Below are positions 28,641 to 39,058 of a DNA stretch of 64,000 bases, one piece after another (the stretch's first letter is position 1; each line of letters opens with the position of its first letter). Both the position numbers and the translations under genes were made by a program. The notes beneath the pieces were generated by a model. That model had not been told where the DNA came from and made no database searches. It saw only the letters and a list, made by a program, of their open reading frames with translations. Origin of the DNA: an uncultured Selenomonadales bacterium (GTDB lineage Bacteria; Bacillota; Clostridia; Christensenellales; QALW01); assembly GCA_905200615.1 (NCBI GenBank), contig CAJKLB010000004.1:1-64000 (forward strand). The letters run 5' to 3'.

Positions 28641-29465
28641 GTGAAAAAGCTTTTAAAATCGATATCCGTATCCGGCGCGTTATTGTTTGCTTCCCTGCAG
28701 CTGTGCGGCTGCGGCACGGATACTCCTATAATTTCCCTTGAAAAAAGCCGCGTTCCCGTAAATTATACGGCAACGTATCATATCACCGTAAAAGACGGAA
28801 TCGATGAAGGCGAAGATCTGGAATACGACAATTCCTATTCCGTAGCGCTGGAGGAGGAAGACGCCGTGCAAAATCTGGTGATATCCTCTGTAGCGGAAGC
28901 TCCTTTTAAAAAAGACGAAGACAGTGAAGAGGGCGTGCAAAGAATTACGGCAACCAGCCGTTTAATTTATGACGAGACCGACTCTTTCGGCATGCCCCTT
29001 ACGGTAGAAGAAGAATTTACCAACAGTATTATTGAAAAACAATACACCTATCTGCTTGCCGAACATGATCACAACCTGCAGATGGCTTTGCTGAGAACAA
29101 AAAAATATAAATCTACTTCCGATGCGGAACTGACGGAAAACCTGTATTCCGTTTCCTTGGAAAAACAGTATTTTGACAAAGACTCTCTGCCGTTTCTGCT
29201 GGCGGCCTTTCCTCAAGAGCAAAACGCCGTTTTATGGCTCTCTGCCGGAAACCGTGATCGACTGCAGGCGGTAAGATATGAGCCTCTGGGCCAGGAAAGT
29301 ATCACCGTAGCCGCCGGAACCTTTCTCTGCAATAAAATACAACTGCGGCCGAATACCGATTTTTCCGTTTACAGCGCAGTGATTTATATCGATACGGTTA
29401 CGGGAATTCCCGTAAAAATTATTCATCTGAATTCGGTAATGGAGCTCACGCAAACCGATATTTAA
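28641..29465 (+). CDS. Hypothetical lipoprotein, DUF3108-like C-terminus
   Basis: 274 residues. Signal peptide with lipobox QLCGC (Cys24), then a beta-rich soluble part. The second half (YTYLLAEHDHN, then ITVAAGTFLCNKIQLRP, then YIDTVTGIPVKI) resembles DUF3108-type beta-barrel lipoproteins, in which a tag of the form AGTF-C-K recurs; the link is weak. GTG start with AGAGGGGG upstream. Own promoter and terminator. No function assigned. Confidence 0.75.
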   Translation: MKKLLKSISVSGALLFASLQLCGCGTDTPIISLEKSRVPVNYTATYHITVKDGIDEGEDLEYDNSYSVALEEEDAVQNLVISSVAEAPFKKDEDSEEGVQRITATSRLIYDETDSFGMPLTVEEEFTNSIIEKQYTYLLAEHDHNLQMALLRTKKYKSTSDAELTENLYSVSLEKQYFDKDSLPFLLAAFPQEQNAVLWLSAGNRDRLQAVRYEPLGQESITVAAGTFLCNKIQLRPNTDFSVYSAVIYIDTVTGIPVKIIHLNSVMELTQTDI

Positions 29466-29502
29466 CAAAATATAAAAAACATAAAATTTTTTGCTGCCAA
29501 TG

Positions 29503-29527
29503 ACGGTTGCTTCCGCAGCCGTTTTTT
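29503..29527 (+). terminator. Terminator after the 28641 lipoprotein gene
   Basis: 8-bp stem ACGGTTGC/GCAGCCGT (one G-U), loop TTCC, then TTTTT. Confidence 0.8.
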
Positions 29528-29623
29528 GCTTTTTATAACAAGAAAATAGAATTTCTTGAAAAGGGTAAGATAATATAGAAATTTTATATCACAAAAAATA
29601 TATAATAATGTAAAAAAACAAAA

Positions 29624-29652
29624 TTGACACAATATGTCCGCGGTGTTATAAT
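29624..29652 (+). promoter_or_regulatory. Consensus sigma-A promoter of the ATP synthase operon
   Basis: Perfect TTGACA (29624-29629), 17 bases, perfect TATAAT (29647-29652) with an extended -10 TG. One of the best promoters in the window. Confidence 0.85.
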
Positions 29653-29687
29653 GCAATAATATAATTTTACTGAAAGGTCTATTGAAT

Positions 29688-29939
29688 ATGATTTCAGTGC
29701 TATGCGGAATCCTTTGCGGCGCCATACAATTTTTCCTTTTAAAAAAGCTTACGGGGTTTCTTTTAAGCGGAAAAACAACAGCCGCTTTGCTGATTGCCGC
29801 AGCAAAACTGGCCGTTTATGCGGCGGCGCTTACGGTTTTACTTTTAATTTTTCCCCACTGGGCAATTCTGTTTGTTACCGGTCTGGCCGCAGCATTGATC
29901 ATAGGCACGATCCTCCAATATATTCAATCCAGGAGATGA
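29688..29939 (+). CDS. Small membrane protein in AtpI position
   Basis: 83 residues, about three hydrophobic helices with short loops, ending in polar IQSRR. It is the first gene of the ATP synthase operon, where many bacteria carry atpI, a helper for c-ring assembly or Mg2+ uptake. Sequence is too short and plain to prove homology; the call rests on position and topology. ATG at 29688 has AAAGG 10 bases upstream; a TTG at 29682 is also open. Confidence 0.65.
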   Translation: MISVLCGILCGAIQFFLLKKLTGFLLSGKTTAALLIAAAKLAVYAAALTVLLLIFPHWAILFVTGLAAALIIGTILQYIQSRR

Positions 29940-29944
29940 TTTTT

Positions 29945-30847
29945 TTGACCACAACCGATGTCATCAAGGTAGCCGCTTCTACCATAGCGGCGGCGCTTTC
30001 TTTGGTAGGATTCATCATTACCAAAGCTAAGCAGCGTCACGGTGAAATTACAAAAAAGAATAAAATACAGAAAACAATTTTTTTCTGTATTTTGATTTTC
30101 TCCTTTTGGTTCCTTATCGGCACGCTTTTAGCGGCCGCCAGCGGAGTATCCGGAGATATCAGCAATATCGGTGTGGAAATGTTTTCCCCTGCCGTAAGTT
30201 TCAGTATTTTCGGCATACATCTTTCACAAACAACCGTGATTGCTTCCTGTGTAGTTTTCATCGCTTTGATTCTGGGGCTTATCTTTCGCTTTATTGTTGT
30301 TCCGCGTTTTCAGGAAAAGCCGAAAAAACTGCAAAGCGTGATGGAACTTGCCGTGGAAGCAATGGATAATTTTGTAGCCAACACACTGCATCATCAGGAT
30401 ACCGGAGCATTGAGCTCTTATATGTTTTCCGTGGCATTTTTCCTTATTGGCTGCGCGGCAACCGAACTCTTCGGTCTGCGGGCTCCAACCTCGGATCTTC
30501 TGGTGACCATCTCCCTAGGCCTTATTACTTTTATTCTGATCAATTATTACGGAATCAAAAAGAAGCATCTGCGCGGCAGAATCAAGCAAATGTGTTCGCC
30601 TACGCCGCTGATGCTGCCGCTTAAAATCATTTCCGATATCGCGGTGCCTATCTCTCTGGCCTGCCGGCTTTTCGGCAATATGTTGGGCGGCATGGTGGTT
30701 ATGGAGCTCTTAAACAGCGCGCTGGGCTGTTATCATTTAGGTGTTTCATCAGTGGCCGGACTTTACTTCAATCTTTTCCATCCGCTGATTCAAGCATATA
30801 TTTTTATAACACTTTCCCTTACCTTTATTAATGAGGCAGTGGAATAG
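29945..30847 (+). CDS. atpB: F-type ATP synthase subunit a
   Basis: 300 residues. Membrane subunit that carries ions past the c-ring. The conserved Arg sits in ACRLFGNMLGG (near 240), and the C-terminal helix ends FITLSLTFINEAVE. The protein is longer than usual (about 230-270), with an extra N-terminal part that adds one or two hydrophobic helices (about 8-25 and 44-66). Start: AGGAG abuts an ATG at 29936 but lies 9 bases before the TTG at 29945, so the TTG is preferred. Confidence 0.93.
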   Translation: MTTTDVIKVAASTIAAALSLVGFIITKAKQRHGEITKKNKIQKTIFFCILIFSFWFLIGTLLAAASGVSGDISNIGVEMFSPAVSFSIFGIHLSQTTVIASCVVFIALILGLIFRFIVVPRFQEKPKKLQSVMELAVEAMDNFVANTLHHQDTGALSSYMFSVAFFLIGCAATELFGLRAPTSDLLVTISLGLITFILINYYGIKKKHLRGRIKQMCSPTPLMLPLKIISDIAVPISLACRLFGNMLGGMVVMELLNSALGCYHLGVSSVAGLYFNLFHPLIQAYIFITLSLTFINEAVE

Positions 30848-30866
30848 AATTCAGGAGGAAAAAAAA

Positions 30867-31082
30867 ATGACCGCATTAGCAGCAGCAATCGCATTACTTC
30901 CCTGCGCCGCAGCCGGCGCGATGATGGGCTTTGCCACATCAAAGGCAGTAGAAGCCGTAGCCCGCCAGCCCGAAGCAAGCGGAAAGATCAATTCCGTACT
31001 GATCATGGGTCTTGCATTGGCAGAATCTACGGCAATTTACAGTTTCGTTATCGCGATTCTTCTCTTTACAAAAGTAATTTAA
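30867..31082 (+). CDS. atpE: F-type ATP synthase subunit c
   Basis: 71 residues, two helices in a hairpin with the polar loop AVARQPEASGK. The ion-binding Glu is E53 in ALAESTAIY. This E-S-T-x-x-Y stretch resembles Na+-binding c subunits (Ilyobacter AIAESTGIY), but the helix-1 Gln that completes the Na+ site there (Q32) is Met20 here. Ion choice is therefore open. AGGAGG precedes the ATG. Confidence 0.95.
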   Translation: MTALAAAIALLPCAAAGAMMGFATSKAVEAVARQPEASGKINSVLIMGLALAESTAIYSFVIAILLFTKVI

Positions 31083-31095
31083 AGCAGGTGTTAAA

Positions 31096-31608
31096 ATGTT
31101 TGGTGATTTAGGGTTAAGGCCGGAAATGCTGTTTGACCTGGCCATCAATCTGGCAAATATCGTCATCATGTTTTTAATCGTACGTTTTTTAGTGTATAAG
31201 CCGGTACGCAAGTTTATGAACGCCCGCGCGCAAAAGGCCGAAAACGAAAAAAAAGAGGCCGATGCCAAGCTGGAAGAAGCCTTGAAGCTGAAAGAGGAAT
31301 ATACTCTCAAACTTCAGCAAACAGAGGAAACAGCAAAAAAAATTATTGCCGACGCCAATACGGAGGCTGAAAATAACGCCGCCGTTATCCTCAGCAAAGC
31401 GCAAAAAGACGCAGGCGCTATTATAGAGGACGCCCAAAAAGAGGCACAGCATACCGCCGCTGAAATTTCAAAAAAAATGCGCGGTGAGGTAGTAGAGCTG
31501 GCAATGGATATTGCTCAGCGCCTGATTGAACGGAATGTAAACGATACCGACAATATGCGCTATGCTCAGGAATTGTTTTCTCAGCTGGATCAGGAAAATA
31601 AAAGTTAG
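31096..31608 (+). CDS. atpF: F-type ATP synthase subunit b
   Basis: 170 residues: one membrane helix about 10-33, then a long charged coiled coil (Lys/Glu/Ala-rich, 50-165), the peripheral stalk. Length is normal and there is no fusion to a delta domain, which matters because the following delta gene is truncated. Ribosome site AGCAGGTG. Confidence 0.94.
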   Translation: MFGDLGLRPEMLFDLAINLANIVIMFLIVRFLVYKPVRKFMNARAQKAENEKKEADAKLEEALKLKEEYTLKLQQTEETAKKIIADANTEAENNAAVILSKAQKDAGAIIEDAQKEAQHTAAEISKKMRGEVVELAMDIAQRLIERNVNDTDNMRYAQELFSQLDQENKS

Positions 31609-31619
31609 GCGGTGTAAAA

Positions 31620-31844
31620 ATGCAGCAAACGGCGATATTATATGTGGCAAAAAACACCTCTGAGCAAACACTGGAATACATTAAAAATCAATTTCAGACG
31701 CGTTACGGCCACACACTTTCGTTTCATGTGGCGGAAAGTCCTGCTTTGCTCGGCGGCTTTTTAGCCATTATTGAAGGTCAGATTTATAACGCGTCACTTT
31801 CTACAAAACTTCAGGATCTGAAAAATCATTTACTGGAGGAATAG
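31620..31844 (+). CDS. atpH: F-type ATP synthase subunit delta, C-terminal domain only
   Basis: Only 74 residues, against about 175-185 in the family. The whole protein aligns with the delta/OSCP C-terminal domain: helix TSEQTLEYIKNQFQTRYG, strand LSFHVAESPALLGGFLAI, then IYNASLSTKLQDLKNHL, equal to the usual D-S-LLGG-x-G-D-x-v-D-S-S-x-x-x-L pattern. The six-helix N-terminal domain that grips the alpha subunits is absent, and no coding trace of it lies upstream (only 11 bases separate it from atpF). Own ribosome site (GGCGG). An intact, expressed short form seems likely since it is in frame and its neighbours are complete. Confidence 0.8.
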   Translation: MQQTAILYVAKNTSEQTLEYIKNQFQTRYGHTLSFHVAESPALLGGFLAIIEGQIYNASLSTKLQDLKNHLLEE

Positions 31845-31850
31845 TACTTT

Positions 31851-31952
31851 ATGCTGTTTTGCGCGAAAAAGGCTTGTTTTGTTATACGACAAAAGAATCC
31901 GTTTGTTTTTCAGCAAAACCGTTCGTATCCGCATTTTAACCGTCTGTTTTAA
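31851..31952 (+). CDS. Possible 33-residue ORF between atpH and atpA
   Basis: ATG 11 bases after GGAGG (which overlaps the atpH end), stop 18 bases before the atpA ATG. The product would be basic and aromatic (MLFCAKKACFVIRQKNPF and on), with no helix or signal pattern I recognise. It fills the only sizeable gap in the operon. It may be a small protein, a leader that sets atpA translation, or chance. Confidence 0.3.
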   Translation: MLFCAKKACFVIRQKNPFVFQQNRSYPHFNRLF

Positions 31953-31970
31953 GACAGAATGGAGCTTATT

Positions 31971-33500
31971 ATGAAAATTCCCGGTATTTCATTCACAATT
32001 TCAGAAGATACATGCAGTGATCTCAAGCAAAGGATCGATTCCTTTACGTTTAAACCGCATGTATATAAATACGGTGTCGTCACCAAAGTAAGTGACGGCG
32101 TTACGCGCATTGCCGAACTTTCCGGCCGCTGTTACGGCGAATTGCTGGAATTCAGCAACGGTGTTTTCGGCATGGTGATGGATCTGGAAGAAGACGGTGT
32201 AGGCGCCGTTATCCTGAATTCCGGTGACACGGTAAGCGTAGGCGATACCGTTCGCGGCACCGGTCATACGATCGATGTACCCGTGGGGGATTGTGTGCTC
32301 GGCCGTGTACTTGATCCCATCGGAAAACCTTTGGACGGAAAACCGCTGATCGCCGCGGAGTATTATCCTGTAGAACGCAAAGCCCCCCCGATTATAGACC
32401 GCAGTCCGGTTAACCGGCCGCTTGAAACCGGTATTTTAGCCATTGACAGCATGATACCCATCGGCCGCGGGCAGCGTGAGCTGATTATCGGCGACAGACA
32501 GACCGGCAAAACAACCATCGCGCTGGACACCATTCTGAACCAAAAGGGGAAAAATGTTCTTTGCATCTACTGTGCTATCGGTCAGAAGGCCTCAAACATC
32601 GCGCAAACAGTACAAAAACTAAAAGATACCGGCGCCATGGAATATTCTATGGTTGTTGCCTCTACCGCAAGCGACAGCGCAGCTATGCAATATCTTGCGC
32701 CCTATGCCGCCTGTTCAATTGCCGAATTTTTTATGGAAAAAGGCCGCGACGTATTGGTGGTATATGATGATCTTTCCAAGCATGCCATCGCCTACCGTAC
32801 CATGTCTCTGCTGCTGCATAGGCCGCCGGGACGTGAGGCCTATCCGGGTGATGTATTCTACCTTCATTCCCGGCTTCTGGAGCGTTCGGCACAGCTTTCC
32901 CAAGAACTAGGCGGAGGCTCCATGACGGCGCTTCCGATCATAGAAACCATGGGTGGAAATATTTCCGCTTATATCCCCACGAACGTAATTTCCATTACCG
33001 ACGGACAAATTTATTTGGAAAGCGAACTGTTTCACAGCGGAATCCGCCCGGCGGTCAATACGGGACTTTCCGTTTCCCGTGTAGGCCGTTCGGCACAGCA
33101 TCCGGCCATGCGCGCCGTATCGGGATCTTTAAGAATTGAGCTGGCTCAGTACCGGGAAATGGCAGTATTTGCTCGGTTTGGCTCAGATATTGATGAATCG
33201 ACAAAAGAGCTTTTAGCCCGAGGAGAGTGTTTGACCTATCTGTTAAATCAGCGAAAAGGCGCCACCTATTCTCTGGCGCAAGAAGTTACGCTTTTGCTTG
33301 CTTTTCAGGAAAGCGCGTTAAAAGGCATCGATATTTCCCGGCTTCCCCAAGCCATTGTTTCGCTGCTGGATTTTATACACAAAAACGCTTCCAGCACGGA
33401 GATTGAAATCAATACAAGCGGAATGCTTACTGATGAAGTGCGCCAGCAACTGAAAGAAGCATTGCTGCAATGGAGCAAAGAATATGGCAAATCTGAATGA
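31971..33500 (+). CDS. atpA: F-type ATP synthase subunit alpha
   Basis: 509 residues. Non-catalytic nucleotide subunit: N-terminal helix about 10-22 (the usual docking site for delta), beta barrel, P-loop GDRQTGKTTIAL near 165-176, the Arg-finger segment SVSRVGRSAQHPAMR near 360, and the helical C-terminus. GGAG lies 6 bases before the ATG at 31971; an ATG at 31959 is open but lacks a site. Overlaps atpG by 17 bases. Confidence 0.96.
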   Translation: MKIPGISFTISEDTCSDLKQRIDSFTFKPHVYKYGVVTKVSDGVTRIAELSGRCYGELLEFSNGVFGMVMDLEEDGVGAVILNSGDTVSVGDTVRGTGHTIDVPVGDCVLGRVLDPIGKPLDGKPLIAAEYYPVERKAPPIIDRSPVNRPLETGILAIDSMIPIGRGQRELIIGDRQTGKTTIALDTILNQKGKNVLCIYCAIGQKASNIAQTVQKLKDTGAMEYSMVVASTASDSAAMQYLAPYAACSIAEFFMEKGRDVLVVYDDLSKHAIAYRTMSLLLHRPPGREAYPGDVFYLHSRLLERSAQLSQELGGGSMTALPIIETMGGNISAYIPTNVISITDGQIYLESELFHSGIRPAVNTGLSVSRVGRSAQHPAMRAVSGSLRIELAQYREMAVFARFGSDIDESTKELLARGECLTYLLNQRKGATYSLAQEVTLLLAFQESALKGIDISRLPQAIVSLLDFIHKNASSTEIEINTSGMLTDEVRQQLKEALLQWSKEYGKSE

Positions 33501-34356
33501 AATCCGTCAGCATCAGCGCGCAGTGGAACAAACACGGCAGATTACCAACGCCATGTATCTGCTGTCTACCTCCCGTATGCGCAAAGCGATGCTGCGTGTT
33601 GACTATAACCTGACCTATATGAATCGGCTGCGCGCAACCATCAAGGATATTTTATTAAAATCCGAATCGCTGCAGCACCTCTATGCGGGGCGTGAAAAAC
33701 ACGGAAACGCGCTTTTTATCGTCATTTCCAGTGATAAAGGCATGTGCGGTTCCTACAACTCCTCGGTGCTGAATTTAGCCATGCAGATGCTGCGGCAATT
33801 TCCATCGGCTCAGGTAGGTTCCATCGGCCTGTTCGGCAACGAATATTTTGCCAACCACAAAATAGAGCCGGTAGTGGAATGGTTTGGTGCCTCGCAAAAG
33901 CCGTCGCTCTTTTATGCCCGGCAAATTGGGGAAGGCGCCCTGAATATGTATGAACAAAATACCGTAGATGAGGTATATGTAGTATATACCCATTATAAAA
34001 ACGTAAGCATTCAAACACCGCGCTGTATCCGCCTGCTTCCGCTGAATATCCGTGACTTTGATGATATCAGTGTTGAGTACGAATACTCCGCCGATGTTCT
34101 TTATTCCCCCACGCCGGAAAAGGTTTTTGACCGCATTGTGCCGCAGTATGTTATCGGCATGATCTATGATATGCTGAATCTGTCCTCTGCTTCGGAACAC
34201 GCCGCAAGAATGAACGCCATGCAAAGCGCCACCAGCAATGCCGATAAAATGCTCCACAGTCTCACTGCCGAATACAACGCCACCCGGCAGTTAATCATCA
34301 CAAATGAAATTACTGAAATAGCCGCCTCCAGCGAGCTTTTACGCAGATCTGTTTAA
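33484..34356 (+). CDS. atpG: F-type ATP synthase subunit gamma
   Basis: 290 residues, the rotor shaft. N-terminal coiled coil ANLNEIRQHQRAVEQTRQITNAM and C-terminal helix with RQLIITNEITEIAASSELL; middle Rossmann-like part (FIVISSDKGMCGSYNSSVL) as in the family. The ATG lies inside the end of atpA (17-base overlap), so translation is coupled. Confidence 0.94.
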   Translation: MANLNEIRQHQRAVEQTRQITNAMYLLSTSRMRKAMLRVDYNLTYMNRLRATIKDILLKSESLQHLYAGREKHGNALFIVISSDKGMCGSYNSSVLNLAMQMLRQFPSAQVGSIGLFGNEYFANHKIEPVVEWFGASQKPSLFYARQIGEGALNMYEQNTVDEVYVVYTHYKNVSIQTPRCIRLLPLNIRDFDDISVEYEYSADVLYSPTPEKVFDRIVPQYVIGMIYDMLNLSSASEHAARMNAMQSATSNADKMLHSLTAEYNATRQLIITNEITEIAASSELLRRSV

Positions 34357-36146
<1,790 letters not shown>

Positions 36147-36148
36147 AA

Positions 36149-36217
36149 GCTTCCTAAAAAGGAAGCCTTGATGAAACAAAAATTCGTTTTTTTGCGGCGG
36201 TAACGCCGCATTTTTTT
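36149..36217 (+). terminator. Tandem hairpins ending the ATP synthase operon
   Basis: A first hairpin, GCTTCC/GGAAGC (36149-36166), lacks a U tract. A second, TGCGGCG-GTAA-CGCCGCA (36193-36210), is followed by TTTTTTT and is the terminator. Confidence 0.85.
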
Positions 36218-36379
36218 CACGCTCACCGGTGCGGCAAAAAATAAGTTATAAAAAAATTCTGATAGCAAGCAGCTTTTCAAAGATACATAATTGAAAAGAT
36301 TAGAATGTATTCGGAAAAGCTTTGAATTTGAAACGAGTATTTTTTAAAAGAATGTGTTTTTTTAAAAACCGTACTCTCA

Positions 36380-37585
36380 TTAACGGCTGCCCTTTCTTTG
36401 CATTTTTATATAAATCAATATAAAAAGGATGAGCAGCAGCGGAAATACCGTGGCGGCCAATACGCCGGCCTTTAGATTTTGGCCAAAGGCTTGAGAAACC
36501 TGCCCTACCAATGCCGGACCGATTGTACAGCCAACATCGCCGCCCAAGGCCAGCAAGGCAAACATCGCCGTACCGCCGTTGGCAATCCCCTTAGCCGCCA
36601 GTGAAAAAGTGCCCGGCCACAGCACCCCTACCGAAATGCCGCAAAGCGCGCAGCCTAAAAGGCTGACGCCCGGCCATGGCGCAAGCGATGCCGTAAGATA
36701 ACTTGCTACCCCTAAAATACCGCTGTAAAGCATCATCCGCTCCAGCGCGATTCGATTACTGAATTTTGCATACAGCGCTCTGGTAGCCCCCATCAGTATC
36801 GCGAACGCGCAAGGGCCGGCAAGATCGCCTACTGTTTTATTTACATGTAATCCTTTTTCGGCGAAGGCTGACGCCCACTGACTGATTGCCAGTTCACAGG
36901 CGCCGGCGCACACCATCAAAAGCAGCAATACCCAAAAAAGTTTCTTTCTAAAAAGCTGTGAATGAGAAAGGCCCTTCCCTTCTTCGGTAAGAGAGCAAAT
37001 CGGAACAAAGCAAAAGTAGACCGCGTTTACCGCCGGAATTAACGCCCACAGGCAGGCGAGAATTCTCCAAGAGGCGATATCAAAAAGCAAGAAAAAAACG
37101 GTAGATGCCAACACGGTAAATACCTGACCCCAACAATAAAAGGAATGCAGTAAGCTCATGGCTGCTTCTTTTCTTCCCGTAGAAGGACATGCTTCTACCA
37201 GAGGACTGACAATAACTTCAATTAAGCCGCCGCCGCACGCGGAAAAGAACGTTGCCACAAATAACCCGATATACGGCGGCATCAAAGCAGGAAAGAGCAT
37301 CAATCCTACAAGACCGATGGCAGCCAGCAGATGCGCCGCCACCACCGCCCGCCGATAACCGATTTTATCCAAAAATTTTGAAGCCAGCAAATCCACCAGC
37401 AACTGTACACCAAAATTGAAGCTGACAATCAGCGCAATTTTTTCAAGACTGATACCGTAGGCAGATGAAAATGTTACAAACAGCAACGGTGAAAAATTAT
37501 TGAGGATTGCCTGCGTGATATATGCGATATACGCGGCATATATGGTATGGTCATAACTGTTTTTTATATGAGTAAACTTATGCAT
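36380..37585 (-). CDS. MFS transporter
   Basis: 401 residues, about twelve membrane helices, of the FucP-like branch of the major facilitator superfamily (FSSAYGISLEKIALIVSFNFG, then FFSACGGGLIEVIVSPLVEACP). No good ribosome site precedes the ATG at 37585, so translation may depend on the FAD oxidoreductase gene 41 bases upstream. The pair may import and oxidise the same compound; the substrate is unknown. Confidence 0.85.
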   Translation of the reverse strand: MHKFTHIKNSYDHTIYAAYIAYITQAILNNFSPLLFVTFSSAYGISLEKIALIVSFNFGVQLLVDLLASKFLDKIGYRRAVVAAHLLAAIGLVGLMLFPALMPPYIGLFVATFFSACGGGLIEVIVSPLVEACPSTGRKEAAMSLLHSFYCWGQVFTVLASTVFFLLFDIASWRILACLWALIPAVNAVYFCFVPICSLTEEGKGLSHSQLFRKKLFWVLLLLMVCAGACELAISQWASAFAEKGLHVNKTVGDLAGPCAFAILMGATRALYAKFSNRIALERMMLYSGILGVASYLTASLAPWPGVSLLGCALCGISVGVLWPGTFSLAAKGIANGGTAMFALLALGGDVGCTIGPALVGQVSQAFGQNLKAGVLAATVFPLLLILFILIYIKMQRKGSR

Positions 37586-37626
37586 GATAATGGAATGATA
37601 TCAATAGCCCTTGCCGTCCGAGGCAA

Positions 37627-38808
37627 TCAAAAAAGCTCCTTTATATTTTTTCGTTCTTTTACGCATTCAGCCGCCGTTTTCCCGGCAGCCTCGCCTACAC
37701 AGGCCATATTGCCCACCACCCGATAAGAGGCATGGGCAAAAAAGTCGCCGCTGATGCTCCTTCCGGCCAATAATAAGTTATCGCAATCCCGCGGAATCAA
37801 CGCGCGCAAAGGAATATCATACGGCTTTACCTGAATATCACCGCCGGTAAAGCTCTTGTTACCGCCCTTGGAAAGCGCATGGATATCCACCCAATACGTA
37901 ACGGTACAAACAGCGTCCTCCTGTTTTTTACCCGAAAGCATATCCTCTAAGGTAACGGTATAAAGGCCGTGAATTCGCCGTCCTTCCCGTACGCCGATCA
38001 TCTCGGGCGTACAGGCCAGCGTAATATTTTCAAATCCGTGACCATATTGCCGCAGAGCCTTTATCGTCTCATAAATTTCTTTTCTCGCCTCAATCGTCGC
38101 GGCGGTAATATCGGCGGCAGAGTCAAAGCGGAAGCCGTATTCATGATTCACGCTCAAGTAGAACAAACTGTTATTGATCTTTGCAATATTAGGACATCCC
38201 ATCGAAGGTTCGATGCCAATTTGTGAAAGCAGCGCTGAAAAGCGCTTACGGCTATCCCAAAATGGTTGATCCGGATACGCGATATACGGGCGGATATCTT
38301 CTTCCGTTACACCCGCTATCACGGCCACCATACTCATGGGTTGAGTTGCCCCCTCTTCATTGCCAACCGTATAGCCGCAGCCGGCCATAAAAGCGATGTC
38401 ACCGTCACCGGTAGCATCTATCACAATTTCGGGTATCAAGGTTTCCACGCCGGATTTTGACGCAACGGTTACCTGCGTAATTCTCCGGTTTTCCGTTTTT
38501 ATTTCGGTAACGGCCGCATGATATAAAAGCTTGACGCCCGCCGAAACACACATTTGCTCCAAAATATACTTCTGTGCTTCATATACCGGAGCCCCCGAAA
38601 CCGCTGTTTCTTTTTCAAGCAAATCCATAAATTCACGAATCAGCCCCGTTTTTTTATTCTGATAATCCAGTGTAATTCCTATCAAGCCTGCCGTGAGTGT
38701 ACCCCCAAGGCAACCGTTTTTTTCAACCAACAGAACTTCGGCACCGTTTCTTGCCGCTGCCACTGCCGCCATGGTCCCTGCCGGACCGCCGCCGCAAACG
38801 AGTATCAT
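37627..38808 (-). CDS. FAD-dependent oxidoreductase
   Basis: 393 residues. N-terminal FAD-binding dinucleotide fold ILVCGGGPAGTMAAVAAARNG with the following Glu in LLVEKNGCLGGTLTAG; second FAD contact VIDATGDGDIAFMAGCGYTVG near 135; C-terminal CDNLLLAGRSISGDFFAHAS. This is the FAD_oxidored family (thiazole-synthase/succinate-dehydrogenase-like), common in gut Clostridia beside sugar or acid transporters. AAGGAG precedes the ATG. Cytosolic; substrate unknown. Confidence 0.88.
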   Translation of the reverse strand: MILVCGGGPAGTMAAVAAARNGAEVLLVEKNGCLGGTLTAGLIGITLDYQNKKTGLIREFMDLLEKETAVSGAPVYEAQKYILEQMCVSAGVKLLYHAAVTEIKTENRRITQVTVASKSGVETLIPEIVIDATGDGDIAFMAGCGYTVGNEEGATQPMSMVAVIAGVTEEDIRPYIAYPDQPFWDSRKRFSALLSQIGIEPSMGCPNIAKINNSLFYLSVNHEYGFRFDSAADITAATIEARKEIYETIKALRQYGHGFENITLACTPEMIGVREGRRIHGLYTVTLEDMLSGKKQEDAVCTVTYWVDIHALSKGGNKSFTGGDIQVKPYDIPLRALIPRDCDNLLLAGRSISGDFFAHASYRVVGNMACVGEAAGKTAAECVKERKNIKELF

Positions 38809-39005
38809 TATTTTTTCTCCTTCCGTGCTGCGGATTCTTTTATTTTTTAATCTGAAAAAGAGTTGTATACCCTGCCCGCAAGCCTATCCGCCTCTTATTC
38901 AGCCTGAAATCTTTTCCTATTATACACGGTGTTTTTATCTCCGTCAACCCTATAAAAAAAGAATTCAGTACCGAAGATTCCCCGGGGAATTACGGTAAAA
39001 ACTTC

Positions 39006-39034
39006 TTGAAAAAAAACACATTCTACAGTATAAT
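39006..39034 (+). promoter_or_regulatory. Sigma-A promoter of the apbE-rnf operon
   Basis: TTGAAA (39006-39011), 17 bases, TATAAT (39029-39034). It would give a leader of about 20 bases before apbE. Confidence 0.75.
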
Positions 39035-39058
39035 GACTATAGAAAAAATCATTTTTCG

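Noticed and set aside
30831..30866. Longer c subunit starting upstream of 30867
   Set aside because: The upstream codons overlap the atpB end, and AGGAGG is placed for the ATG at 30867.
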